From Streptomyces rugosispiralis (GTDB lineage Bacteria > Actinomycetota > Actinomycetes > Streptomycetales > Streptomycetaceae), in NCBI RefSeq assembly GCF_024505145.1, contig NZ_JANIAA010000004.1:310001-374000 (forward strand): a DNA stretch of 64,000 nucleotides, written 5' to 3'. Below, one piece after another: positions 17,952-26,109 of this stretch (positions are counted from its first letter, which is position 1; each line of letters begins with the position of its first letter). The position numbers and the translations under genes are program-made. Below the pieces are notes generated by a model that ran no database searches, was not told the origin of the DNA, and saw only the letters and a list, made by a program, of their open reading frames with translations.

Positions 17952-18808
17952 GCGCCCTGGTCCGCGACCTCGCCCCGCTGCTGCTCGCCGGGGTGCTGGG
18001 GCCGGCCGGTGCGGGCAAGCTGTTCGGCCGGGGCACCGCCCGGCAGGCGCCCCGTACCGCGCTCGCACGGCTGCTGCGCCACGGCGGCCGGGCCGCGCTC
18101 GCCCTCCGCGTCCTCGGCGCGCTCGAACTCCTCCTCGCCGCCGCGCTGCTGGCACCGCCCGTCACCCCGCTCCCGGGAGCGGCGGCCGCCCTCCTGGGCG
18201 CGGGCTTCCTCGGCTACCTCGGCTACGCCCGCGCCGCCGCGCCCGGCTCCTCCTGCGGCTGTACGGCGCGCCGGGACGCCCCCGTCACCTGGCGCGCCTT
18301 CGTCCGCGCCGCCGCGGTCCTCGTGGGCGGGGGTGCGGCGGCGGCGGCCCAGCGGCCCTGGTGGACCGCGGCGGGCCACCGTCCGGGCGCGGCGCTGTGC
18401 CTGGCGCTGGCCGCCGCGGTGGCCCTGACGGCGCTCTCCGCCGATCCCGACCGCCGCTGGCGGATGCCGCTGCGCCGGCTGCGGCTGCGGATCACCGGGC
18501 ATCCGCTCGCCGCGACCGGAGCGCGGACGGCGGTCCCGATCGCCGCCACCGTCGAACTGCTGGAACGCTCGCGCGCCTGGCAGAGCGTCTCCCGCGTGGT
18601 GCGCTCCGCGCTGCTGGACCACTGGGACGACGGCGGCTGGCGCATCCTCCAGTTCGCCGGGGTGTACGGGGGCGGTCCGGCCGCGAGGCCCGTGCTGGTG
18701 CTCTTCGCGGTGGACGCCGGGGCCAGCCTGGACACGGTGCGCGAGCCCGCCGTCCGGGTGAGCGTCATCGACGCGGACAGCGGGGCCCCGGTCATGGCCA
18801 CGGCGTGA
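17948..18808 (+). CDS. MauE/DoxX-like redox-associated membrane protein
   Basis: 286 residues. Four or more hydrophobic spans lie in the first 165 residues, with a SCGC motif in GSSCGCTARRDAPV, typical of MauE-like proteins thought to support disulfide formation or transfer in exported partners. The C-terminal 120 residues are soluble and have no recognised domain (WQSVSRVVRSALLDHWDDGG). ATGA overlap with the Tat gene. With the 16-cysteine protein two genes upstream, a role in its oxidative folding is a reasonable but untested idea. Confidence 0.75.
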   Translation: MSALVRDLAPLLLAGVLGPAGAGKLFGRGTARQAPRTALARLLRHGGRAALALRVLGALELLLAAALLAPPVTPLPGAAAALLGAGFLGYLGYARAAAPGSSCGCTARRDAPVTWRAFVRAAAVLVGGGAAAAAQRPWWTAAGHRPGAALCLALAAAVALTALSADPDRRWRMPLRRLRLRITGHPLAATGARTAVPIAATVELLERSRAWQSVSRVVRSALLDHWDDGGWRILQFAGVYGGGPAARPVLVLFAVDAGASLDTVREPAVRVSVIDADSGAPVMATA

Positions 18809-18958
18809 GTCCCGCCGAGCGGGCACCGACGGCGCCCCGGACACCGCACATGTGTTCCGGGGGGACTCCCCGCGGAGCGCCCGGCGGAACGTCACCACCC
18901 CGAGTAGCCTGGACGGCACTGCCCAGGTCGAGCCGGTGGCGCGAGTAGGGGAGTGGGT

Positions 18959-19828
18959 ATGTCCGAGAATCGGTCCGCGTCCGGCTCCCGAGGGCCCCGG
19001 TCCTGGCCCTGGTGGCGGCGGCTGGAGGACGCGTTCGACCGGTCCGCGATCGGACGCGGATGGCGCCGGGGCAGCGAATTCGAGCTGCTGCACCGTGCGA
19101 TGGGCTTCGCCGCCCTGGGCTTTCTCACCCTGGTGCCCCTGCTGATCGTGGTCGCTGCGGCCGACCCGGTGAACCGGCTCGGGTTCGCCCAGTGGCTGGG
19201 CGAGGGCCTCGGGCTCACCTCGACCTCACGGGACGAGGTGCAACGGCTGTTCGCCCCGCCCAAGCAGGCGCTGGAGTCCACCACCGCCTTCGGTCTGGCC
19301 ACCCTCGCCATCTTCGGACTGCGCTTCGGCACGGTGCTCCAAGTGGGCTACGAGAAGGTGTGGGAGCTGCCGGCTGGCCGCTGGCACACCGTCTGGCGCC
19401 ATCTGGTGTGGCTCGTGGTGCTGATCTGCTATCTGCTGCTCTCCGCCCATCTGGCCCCCGGCGTCTCCCGGGTACTGGTGGCGGTGCTGGGCACGCTGCT
19501 GTTCTTCTGGTGGTCGCAGTATCTGCTGCTCGGCGGGCGGATCAGCTGGGGCGCCCTGCTGCCCGGCGCGCTGGCCACCAGCATCGGGCTGCTGGGGCTG
19601 CGGGTCTTCTCCCAACTGGTGTTCTCCCCGCTGATCGCCTCCAGCACGGTCTCCTACGGCCCGGTCGGCACCGTCCTGGTCGTCCAGTCCTGGCTGGTCG
19701 GCGTCGGTTACGTGGTGTTCGGCGGCGCGCTCGTCGGGCGGGTGCTGCACGAGGACTGTCTGCGGATGGTGGCTTGGCGCCGCAAGCGCCGCCGCGACCG
19801 GGCCAAGGCGGCCGGACCGCCGGAGTGA
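18959..19828 (+). CDS. YihY/BrkB-like integral membrane protein
   Basis: 289 residues. About six membrane spans with the YihY/virulence-factor-BrkB family layout: FAALGFLTLVPLLIVVAAA, then FGLATLAIFGLRFGTVLQVGYEKVWEL, and GPVGTVLVVQSWLVGVGYVVFGGALVG. Once misnamed ribonuclease BN; no nuclease residues are present and the function is unknown. ATG 18959 is chosen over GTG 18953 because GGGGAG is correctly spaced. Monocistronic. Confidence 0.85.
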   Translation: MSENRSASGSRGPRSWPWWRRLEDAFDRSAIGRGWRRGSEFELLHRAMGFAALGFLTLVPLLIVVAAADPVNRLGFAQWLGEGLGLTSTSRDEVQRLFAPPKQALESTTAFGLATLAIFGLRFGTVLQVGYEKVWELPAGRWHTVWRHLVWLVVLICYLLLSAHLAPGVSRVLVAVLGTLLFFWWSQYLLLGGRISWGALLPGALATSIGLLGLRVFSQLVFSPLIASSTVSYGPVGTVLVVQSWLVGVGYVVFGGALVGRVLHEDCLRMVAWRRKRRRDRAKAAGPPE

Positions 19829-19867
19829 CGCCCCGCCCGCACCCGCTCGCCCGCGACGGCCATGTGG

Positions 19868-20422
19868 TCAGGAGTCGCGCCAGGTGACGAGGGCGTCCAG
19901 CGCCTCGACGGTGGCGTCCTCCACCCACAGCGGATTGACCTCGAGGGACTCCAGGTCCTCCGCCACCGCGAGGGCGAGGTCCCCGATCCGCGCCACGGCG
20001 TCCGCGACCGCGTCGAGGTCGGCGGGCGCGTTGCCGCGTGCCCCCTGGAGCAGGGGTGCGCCGCGCAGGCCGAGGAGCAACTCGCGCGCGTGCGCCGGGG
20101 TGACCGGGAGCAACGCGAGCGCGGCGTCGTCGAGCACCTCCGTGAAGACCCCGCCGAGGCCGACCGCGAGCACCGGCCCCCACTGGCCGTCGTGGACGAC
20201 GCCCACCAGAAGCTCCGTACCGCCCGTCCGCATCGGGGAGACGAGCACGCCCTCGACCGCCGCCCCGGGCACCCGGTCGGCACCGGCCCGCACCGCCTCG
20301 TACGCCGTCCGCACCGCGTCGGCCCCGCTCACCCCGAGGCGTACCCCGCCGATGTCGCTCTTGTGCGCGATGCCGGGGGAGACGACCTTCAGGGCGACCG
20401 GGCCGCCGAACCCGGCCGGCTC
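19868..20422 (-). pseudogene. Remnant of an ADP-forming acyl-CoA synthetase (ATP-grasp domain)
   Basis: The reading frame from the junction near 20422 down to the stop at 19868 encodes only the C-terminal ATP-grasp domain of an acetate/acyl-CoA ligase: GFGGPVALKVVSPGIAHKSD, IGGVRLGV, then VLVSPMRTGGTELLVGVVHD, AVGLGGVFTEVL and SLEVNPLWV. The CoA-binding and ligase domains, some 500 residues, are missing and homology stops abruptly where an aldehyde dehydrogenase fragment begins on the other strand. No start codon or promoter remains. A single deletion between two once-divergent genes explains both truncations. Confidence 0.8.
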
Positions 20423-21156
20423 AGCTCGAGAGCGCGATCGAGGCCGCCCGCCGCGCCTTCACGACCTGGAGCGCGGCGCCCCTGGAGGAGCGCCGGGAGA
20501 TGGAGTTCCCGGCCGAACGGTCGCCGAGAAGCTCTTCTGGGCCTGCTTCATGAACACCGGCCAGGTCTGCGTCGCCGCCAAGCGGGTGTACGTCCACGAC
20601 GACGTCTACGACGCGTTCGCCCGCCGCTTCGCCGAGGTGACCGCCGGGGTGAAGGTCGGCGACGGCCGCGCGGAGGGCGTACAGATGGGACCCGCTGCGG
20701 AACCGCGCCCAGTACGAGAAGGTCGTGGCGCTCATCGAGGACACCGTGGCCTCCGGCGCGAAGTTCCTGGTCAAGGGCGATATCCCGGACGGCCCCGGCT
20801 ACTTCGTCCACCCGGCCGTGGTGGACAACCCGGCCGACGACTCCGACATCGTCAGGCTCGAACCGTTCGGTCCCGTCGTACCGCTGCTGCGCTTCCACGA
20901 CATCGACGAGGTCGTCGAGCGGGCCAACGCCTCCGAATACGGCCTCGGCGGATCGGTCTGGAGCGGCGACCCGGCGGCGGCGGAGCGGATCGCCGCACGC
21001 ATCGAGACGGGCGTCGTCTGGACCAACGAGGGACCACGCCTCGCCCCCGACCTGCCGTTCGGTGGCCACAAGACCTCGGGACTCGGTGTCGAGAACGGGA
21101 CGGCGGTCCTGCTCGAATACACGGACACACAGGTGCTCTGGTCCCGTACGGCCTGA
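20422..21156 (+). pseudogene. Remnant of an aldehyde dehydrogenase with deletion and frameshift
   Basis: Three pieces are recognisable. First QLESAIEAARRAFTTWSAAP (20422-20508, a fragment from the N-terminal domain). Then, after a deletion of roughly 200 residues and a change of frame near 20510, TVAEKLFWACFMNTGQVCVA with the catalytic Cys. Near 20690 a run reading ggaccc has one extra C: removing it restores GPLRNRAQYEKVVALIED. The last piece continues to FGGHKTSGLGVENG and stops at 21156. The protein cannot be made. Divergent pairing with an acyl-CoA synthetase recalls feruloyl-CoA/vanillin-type loci. Confidence 0.85.
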
Positions 21157-21206
21157 CCCCCGAAACGCCGTCGCCCCGGGCCGGGGCCGCCTGGCATGCT
21201 GGCGGT

Positions 21207-21950
21207 GTGAACGGACCCGAGATCCACCTCAGCCTCGCCCCTGAACTGCGATTTTTCGCCGTTCCCGAGCGTCGCCGCCCCTGGACGGCCGTCGCCACCG
21301 ACGGCGTCTCCACGCTCGGCCATGTGGTCGAGTCGCTCGGGGTGCCGCTCACCGAGGTGGGCGGGCTGCTGGTGAACGGCGAGGAGGCCGCCGTCTCGCA
21401 TGTGCCGGGGGCGGGGGAGACCGTGGAGGTCCGGCCGGTCGTCCGCCCGCAGCGGGTGCCGGGCGCGCCGCTGCGCTTCCTGCTCGATGTGCACCTGGGC
21501 ACGCTCGCGCGGCGGCTGCGGCTGCTGGGCGTGGACGCCGCGTACGAGAGCGAGGACATCGGCGACCCCGAGCTGGCCGCGCGCTCCGCCGCCCAGCGGC
21601 GGGTGCTGCTCTCCCGCGACCGGGGGCTGCTGCGCCGCCGCGAGCTGTGGGCCGGGGCGTATGTCTACAGCGACCGCCCCGATGAGCAACTGCGCGACGT
21701 CCTCGGCCGGTTCACTCCGGGCCTGGCGCCCTGGACCCGCTGCACCGCCTGCAACGGGCCGCTGGAGGACGCCGACAAGGAGACGGTCCGGGAGCGGCTT
21801 CAGCACGGCACCCGGCGCACGTACGACGTCTTCGCGCGCTGCACGGTCTGTGAGCGGGTCTACTGGCGCGGTGCCCACCACGCCCGTCTGGAGGCCATCG
21901 TGGCCGGGGCGATGGGCGAGTTCGGCGGCGAGCGGGCCGCGCTGTCCTGA
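21207..21950 (+). CDS. Mut7-C RNase-fold protein with N-terminal ubiquitin-like domain
   Basis: 247 residues. The first 85 residues form a ThiS/ubiquitin-like region (STLGHVVESLGVPLTEVGGL, LVNGE). Then the Mut7-C PIN-like domain: FLLDVHLGTLARRLRLLGVD, LLSRDRGLLRR and AYVYSDRPDEQL, with acidic active-site positions. A zinc ribbon with CTAC and CTVC pairs closes it. The Mut7-C family is predicted to be RNase, without direct proof for this architecture. The GTG at 21207 gives the family start. It is the only intact gene between the decayed genes on either side. Confidence 0.88.
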   Translation: MNGPEIHLSLAPELRFFAVPERRRPWTAVATDGVSTLGHVVESLGVPLTEVGGLLVNGEEAAVSHVPGAGETVEVRPVVRPQRVPGAPLRFLLDVHLGTLARRLRLLGVDAAYESEDIGDPELAARSAAQRRVLLSRDRGLLRRRELWAGAYVYSDRPDEQLRDVLGRFTPGLAPWTRCTACNGPLEDADKETVRERLQHGTRRTYDVFARCTVCERVYWRGAHHARLEAIVAGAMGEFGGERAALS

Positions 21951-21974
21951 GCGCCGGGGCCGTTCGCCGCCGGC

Positions 21975-22450
21975 CCGGTGGGAGGAGGCGCGGGCGGAGC
22001 TGGAGTCCTACCGGGCGGGCATGACAGGGCCGCTGCGCATCGCGGGCTTCACCACCGCGATCAGCGGCCTGATCGCCCCCGCCGCCGGGCGGCTGCGGCC
22101 CAGCCACCCCGACCTGCTGGTGCGGGTGCGGATGGTGTGCGCGGCGCACGGGTTCTCACCGCGGATCGTGCACGCCGCCACCCACCGGTCGGCGGTCTGA
22201 CTGGTCGCTGGTCGGGAACGGGCCGGGCGTCTCGCCCATCCCGCGGCCGGCCGAGGGCACGGCGGGCCGGGCGGTGGCCCGGGTGCCGGTGGCGGGCGAG
22301 AACATGCCGACGCGGCGGATCCTCACCTGTGTGCGCCGGGGCAATCGGCCGAACCCGCCGATCGACCTCGGGACGGGGCGCCGGAAGAGGCGGTGCGGCA
22401 CCACCAGGGCCTGGACGGCTGGCCTCGATCCGCCGCCTGGCGGCTCGCCC
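21975..22450 (+). pseudogene. Remnant of a LysR family regulator
   Basis: Fragments of the LysR effector domain are visible: ARWEEARAELESYRAG, GPLRIAGFTTAISGLIAPAA, then after an internal deletion VRMVCAAHGFSPRIVH. The frame then shifts to LVGNGPGVSPIPRP, ARVPVAGENMPTRRILTCVR and ends near EEAVRHHQGLDGW in yet another frame. The N-terminal helix-turn-helix is absent. At least one deletion and two frame changes make it non-functional. It probably once controlled a neighbour such as the lost aldehyde dehydrogenase locus. Confidence 0.75.
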
Positions 22451-22480
22451 ACCACGACGCCCTCCTGGGGCACCTCCCGC

Positions 22481-23326
22481 TCAGGAGACCTCGTCCCGGA
22501 GGGCCTCCGGAAGCGTGGTGTGGAAGGCCGGATGGGCGTGCAGCCGCCGCACGTAGGCGCGCAGCCGCCCATGACGGGAGACCCGGTCGGCCGCGTCGGC
22601 GTCCAGCAGGAGCCGGTGCTCGCCGTCCAGCTGGACGAGGGCCACCCACAGGTCCACATCGGCGGCGGTCAGCTCCTCGCCCAGCGCGTACGGCGCCGCC
22701 GCCAGCCCGCGGTCGAGCCGGCCGAGAGCGGTCAGCAGCCGCTCCAGCGCCGCGTCCCGGCACTCCGCCTCGGATGCCGTCCCGGCCTCGCGCGCGGCGC
22801 GGGTGACGTCCGTGTCGAGAAGGTCCCGGAGGGCGTCGATGTCCGGGGCGAGGGCCGCCGGGCGCAGCCGGAGCCGTCCGGGCCCGCCGTGGTCGCTCAG
22901 GTGGCCGGCCAGGTCGCGCAGGATGTCGGGCGTGTGATTGCTGACGACACGTCCGGTCCAGCCGTCGCAAAGCGCGGGCGCGTCCACCGGTCCGTCGTAG
23001 TGGTGCCAGGTGGCCTCGTAGGCCCCGCGCAGTGCGCCGTACGCCTCCGGGGTGTCGTCCGGGAGCCCGACGAGGGTGGTGGCCACGGTGTCCCGCAGCC
23101 CGAGCAGATCGAGGGTGATGGAGACGCGCAGTGAGAGCGGACAGCTCGCGGAGAGGTAGAGCCGATAGCGATGCGGCACCGGATAGAAGCCACCGGCGAG
23201 ATCGACGCCGATGCGGCTGCGGAAGCGGTGCGGTGGCACGGGCGGGGCGATCCGGGGGCGGGGCGAGCAGGGGTCGGGGTCGAGAAGAGCGGCGGGACCT
23301 GAACTGACCGGATACGTCTCGGACAT
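22481..23326 (-). CDS. Glutathione S-transferase-like / glutathionyl-hydroquinone-reductase-like protein
   Basis: 281 residues. N-terminal thioredoxin-like part with GGFYPVPHRYRLYLSASCPLSL, where the Cys in SASCPLS occupies the catalytic position of Xi/Omega-class enzymes (CPWA in typical members; here CPLS). C-terminal helical part has GEELTAADVDLWVALVQLD and HPAFHTTLPEALRDEV. Actinomycetes use mycothiol, so the thiol partner is uncertain. ATG 23326 is preceded by TTGGAGAG. About 170 bp upstream lies a Cys-containing leader ORF with an inverted repeat that may regulate it. Confidence 0.8.
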   Translation of the reverse strand: MSETYPVSSGPAALLDPDPCSPRPRIAPPVPPHRFRSRIGVDLAGGFYPVPHRYRLYLSASCPLSLRVSITLDLLGLRDTVATTLVGLPDDTPEAYGALRGAYEATWHHYDGPVDAPALCDGWTGRVVSNHTPDILRDLAGHLSDHGGPGRLRLRPAALAPDIDALRDLLDTDVTRAAREAGTASEAECRDAALERLLTALGRLDRGLAAAPYALGEELTAADVDLWVALVQLDGEHRLLLDADAADRVSRHGRLRAYVRRLHAHPAFHTTLPEALRDEVS

Positions 23327-23492
23327 GGCTCTCCAAGGCAGTGACGGAAGCCCCGGCCCCGCCGGTTGAGGGCGGCGCCGATGGCGCGACGGAGGGGAAG
23401 CCCGCGCGGGCGCCCGCCGGGGCGGCGCCGGGACACACCCGACACCCCGGCGCGCGGGGCCGCGCTCGGTGACCGTGTCGACTCGGGCCGAC

Positions 23493-23576
23493 TCAGACGG
23501 CTGGACTGGCGGCGCTGCAGATGCGCAGCAGATCGATGTGCAGCCGTCTGGTCAGGAGGCGGCGGAGCGGGGACAA
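23493..23576 (-). CDS. Putative sulfur-linked leader peptide
   Basis: A 27-residue ORF from TTG 23576 ending LLTRRLHIDLLRICSAASPA plus V. The core LTRRLHIDLxRxCSA is the pattern of the short 'putative leader peptides' that streptomycetes carry before sulfur-metabolism genes. An ATG at 23627 in the same frame would give 44 residues and has GTGGAG directly adjacent, so the start is open. It precedes the glutathione-transferase-like gene on the same strand. The single Cys codon lies in the loop of a long hairpin, consistent with translation-dependent control by cysteine supply, which is inference. Confidence 0.6.
   Translation of the reverse strand: MSPLRRLLTRRLHIDLLRICSAASPAV
23494..23550 (-). 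promoter_or_regulatory. Perfect 10-bp inverted repeat enclosing the leader's conserved core
   Basis: CAGACGGCTG (23494-23503) and CAGCCGTCTG (23541-23550) are exact reverse complements with a 37-nt loop. In the transcript one arm lies over the Arg-Arg-Leu codons and the other over the stop codon, with His-Ile-Asp-Leu-Leu-Arg-Ile-Cys in the loop. A ribosome paused at the Cys codon would melt the structure. Confidence 0.55.
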
Positions 23577-23933
23577 CGGCCGGGGGCGCCGACGGGCGCC
23601 GTCCCGGTGGCTGTCGGTCCTGGGCATCTCCACCGATCCCATCCTCGGGGGCTCGCGAGGCAGCGAGACCGCGCTTGTCCCGTCCACGCCGACGGAACCT
23701 GGTCGTCACCCGGGGGCACCCCGTCGCGGTGGAAGGGTTGCCTGTCAGCGAGCCGGGGCCGATGACCCACCTGAGCGGGGTTCCGCACGGTGGGCGCTGA
23801 CAATCGTGACCGTCCCTGACAGTGTCGTCGCGCTCCGCGAGGGCGTCAACCCATGCCGAAGTGGCCAACACCGGCCGACGGCACGGCGGATGTACGGCGC
23901 CCCGGCGCGACCGGCTCGGGCGGCGCGACCGGC
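23577..23933. other. Intergenic stretch without a supported gene
   Basis: Between the leader ORF and the phosphatase gene. Several frames are open but show no family pattern, and ribosome sites are absent. The promoter for the leader/transferase transcript should lie in the left part; no convincing -35/-10 pair was found. The right part must hold the 3' end of the phosphatase message; no strong terminator was seen. Confidence 0.5.
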
Positions 23934-25079
23934 TCAGCGGAACGGCCGCTCCGCGCCGCCGACGTCCCGCTCGATGAGGACCATGGCCGCGTCGTCCGCC
24001 AGCCGTCCCTCGGCGTGCCGGACCAGGGCGTGGCGCAGCCGGTCCAGGTACTCGGACGGGGTGGCGCCGTCCAGCGTCTCCATGGTCCGGCACAGCGGGA
24101 AGAACTCGTTGCAGTGGTTGCGGGCCTCCACCACCCCGTCGGTGTGCAGCAACAGCCGGTCACCGGGCAGGAACGGAAAGGTCTCGACGCCGATCGCGGG
24201 AGGGCCGAGGAACTCCTCGAGGCCGAGCGGCGGCAGCGGGCGCTCCGGGTCCAGGGAGCGCACCTCGCCCGCGCGCATCACCAGGGGCGGCGGATGGCCG
24301 CGGTTGATCAACTGGACCAGTGAATCGTCCGTCACCTGGGCGAGGAGCACGGTGACGAACTGCTCCTCGAGCTCCTGCGGATCCCGCAGTTGGGAGCGGT
24401 CCAGCAGTTCGTACTCGCGGGCCAGCGCGGCCGCGCAGCGGCGCATCACCTCGGCGAGGTCCCGCTCGTAGTGCACCGCCTCCCGGAAGGCGCCCACGAC
24501 GGCCGCGGCGGACCGCACCGCGGCCAGCCCCTTTCCCCGCACATCGCCGACGATCAGCCGCACTCCGTAGCGGGTGCACATCGCCTCGTAGAGGTCCCCG
24601 CCGATCTGCGCACCGCGCTCGGCCGCCAGATAGACGCTGGCGGTGTTCACCGCGCCCATCCGGGCGGGCAGCGGCCGCAGCACCACGTTCTGGGACACCT
24701 CGGCGATCCGGCGGACATGGGCCAGCTCGCGGTCCCGGCGCACCCGCACCGCGCAGGTCGCCACGCTCGCCACCGCCACCACCAGCAGGGCCAGGAGATT
24801 CGCGTACGGCTGCGGGGTGCCCCAGGCGTCGTTGTGGATGGCGGTGATCACGCTGATCACGCCCGCCAGCACCGCCACCCCGGCGGTGCCGACCGGCCCC
24901 ATGGTCACCGCCGCCAGCGCCGGCGCCGGGGAGAGCAGGGGGCCGGTGTAGAGCGTGTGCGCGGGGGAGAGCTCGATGCCGAGCACCGCCGCCAGGACCA
25001 GGAACGGCAGACACCGTGTGATCGCGAACAGCGTCTGGCTGCGACCGCTCACCCCCGGGGCGGCGCGCATGAATCGCAT
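23934..25079 (-). CDS. Membrane-anchored SpoIIE-type PP2C protein phosphatase
   Basis: 381 residues. Four or five N-terminal hydrophobic spans (LPFLVLAAVLGIEL, LLALLVVAVASVATCAV) precede a PPM/SpoIIE domain with GGDLYEA, GDVRGKGLAAVRS, EEQFVTVLLAQ, LLLHTDGVVEARN and DDAAMVLIE, all metal-ligand motifs intact. Such phosphatases dephosphorylate anti-sigma-factor antagonists (STAS proteins). A STAS-domain gene exists at 42574 but is far away. Start taken at ATG 25079; there is no clear ribosome site and the upstream AT-rich stretch GATAAAGTACGCAATT suggests a promoter close to the start, so the message may be nearly leaderless. Confidence 0.88.
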   Translation of the reverse strand: MRFMRAAPGVSGRSQTLFAITRCLPFLVLAAVLGIELSPAHTLYTGPLLSPAPALAAVTMGPVGTAGVAVLAGVISVITAIHNDAWGTPQPYANLLALLVVAVASVATCAVRVRRDRELAHVRRIAEVSQNVVLRPLPARMGAVNTASVYLAAERGAQIGGDLYEAMCTRYGVRLIVGDVRGKGLAAVRSAAAVVGAFREAVHYERDLAEVMRRCAAALAREYELLDRSQLRDPQELEEQFVTVLLAQVTDDSLVQLINRGHPPPLVMRAGEVRSLDPERPLPPLGLEEFLGPPAIGVETFPFLPGDRLLLHTDGVVEARNHCNEFFPLCRTMETLDGATPSEYLDRLRHALVRHAEGRLADDAAMVLIERDVGGAERPFR

Positions 25080-25164
25080 AATTGCGTACTTTATCCGATG
25101 AAGACCCCCGAACGGGGGCGCTCTCCACAACGCGCGACGGAAGTCCCGGACGTAGCCTGACGCT

Positions 25165-25953
25165 ATGCCCGAGCTTCCGGACGTCGAGGGGTTCCGGCGG
25201 ACGCTGGCCTCCTGCGCCCAGGGCCACCGCGTGGCGCGAGCGGAGGTGGCCGATCCGGGGGTGCTGCACGGAGTGACCGCGCGGCGGCTGAAGCGCGACC
25301 TCGAGGGCCGCCGCTTCGCGGCACCGCGCCGCCACGGCAAGTGGCTGATCGCCCCCACCGACGGGCCCACGGTGGTGCTGCACTTCGGCATGACCGGGCG
25401 GCTGGTCTGCGGTGCGGACTCCGAACCGGCCGGCCGGTTCCAGCGCGTCGCCTTCGACCTCGACGACGGCCACCGCCTCGGCTACGAGGACCAGCGCAAA
25501 CTCCAGGGCATCTGGCTCGCCGCCACCGACGACGACATTGACCGGATCATCGGCGATCAGGGCCCGGACGCGCTCTCGCTGAGCCGCGCCGATCTGGACC
25601 GGCTGCTGGCGGGGCGGCGCGGCCGCGTCAAGGCCACGCTGACCGACCAGGCCGTGATCGCCGGGCTCGGCAATCTGCTCGGCGACGAGATCCTGTGGCA
25701 CGCCCGGATCCATCCGCGGCGGACGGTGAACTCGCTGACCGACGACGAGCGCGATCGGCTCCACACCGCGCTGCGCGAGGTGCTGCGTGCCTCGGTGCGG
25801 GCGGAGCGGGTGCCGGACGACCCGGACTGGCTCACCGGGCGGCGCGACGATCCGGATCCGCACTGCCCCCGCTGCGGCAATCCGCTGCGCCGCGGCCGGA
25901 TCGCGGGGCGGACCAGCCTGTGGTGCCCCCACTGCCAGCGTGAGGACGCCTGA
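25165..25953 (+). CDS. Fpg/Nei family DNA glycosylase/AP lyase
   Basis: 262 residues. MPELPDVEGFRR supplies the N-terminal catalytic Pro and Glu; HFGMTGRLV and DQRKLQGIWL are DNA-binding strands; the helix-two-turn-helix is AVIAGLGNLLGDEILW; the zinc finger is CPRCGNPLRRGRIAGRTSLW with CPHC. All catalytic and zinc residues are present, so it should excise oxidised bases. In streptomycetes several paralogues coexist; whether this one prefers 8-oxoG or pyrimidine lesions cannot be told. Confidence 0.93.
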   Translation: MPELPDVEGFRRTLASCAQGHRVARAEVADPGVLHGVTARRLKRDLEGRRFAAPRRHGKWLIAPTDGPTVVLHFGMTGRLVCGADSEPAGRFQRVAFDLDDGHRLGYEDQRKLQGIWLAATDDDIDRIIGDQGPDALSLSRADLDRLLAGRRGRVKATLTDQAVIAGLGNLLGDEILWHARIHPRRTVNSLTDDERDRLHTALREVLRASVRAERVPDDPDWLTGRRDDPDPHCPRCGNPLRRGRIAGRTSLWCPHCQREDA

Positions 25954-26109
25954 CGGACGCCCGCGCCACCCGCGCTCCGTGCCTCGCCTACGCACCCGTG
26001 CCTCGTCTATGCCCCTCCGCCTCGTCCGCGCTCCCGTGCCTCGTCCACGCACCCCCGCCTCGCCCGCGCCACTCGCCTCCCCGCCCGCCTCTCCCGGCAT
26101 GGCCGGTGA

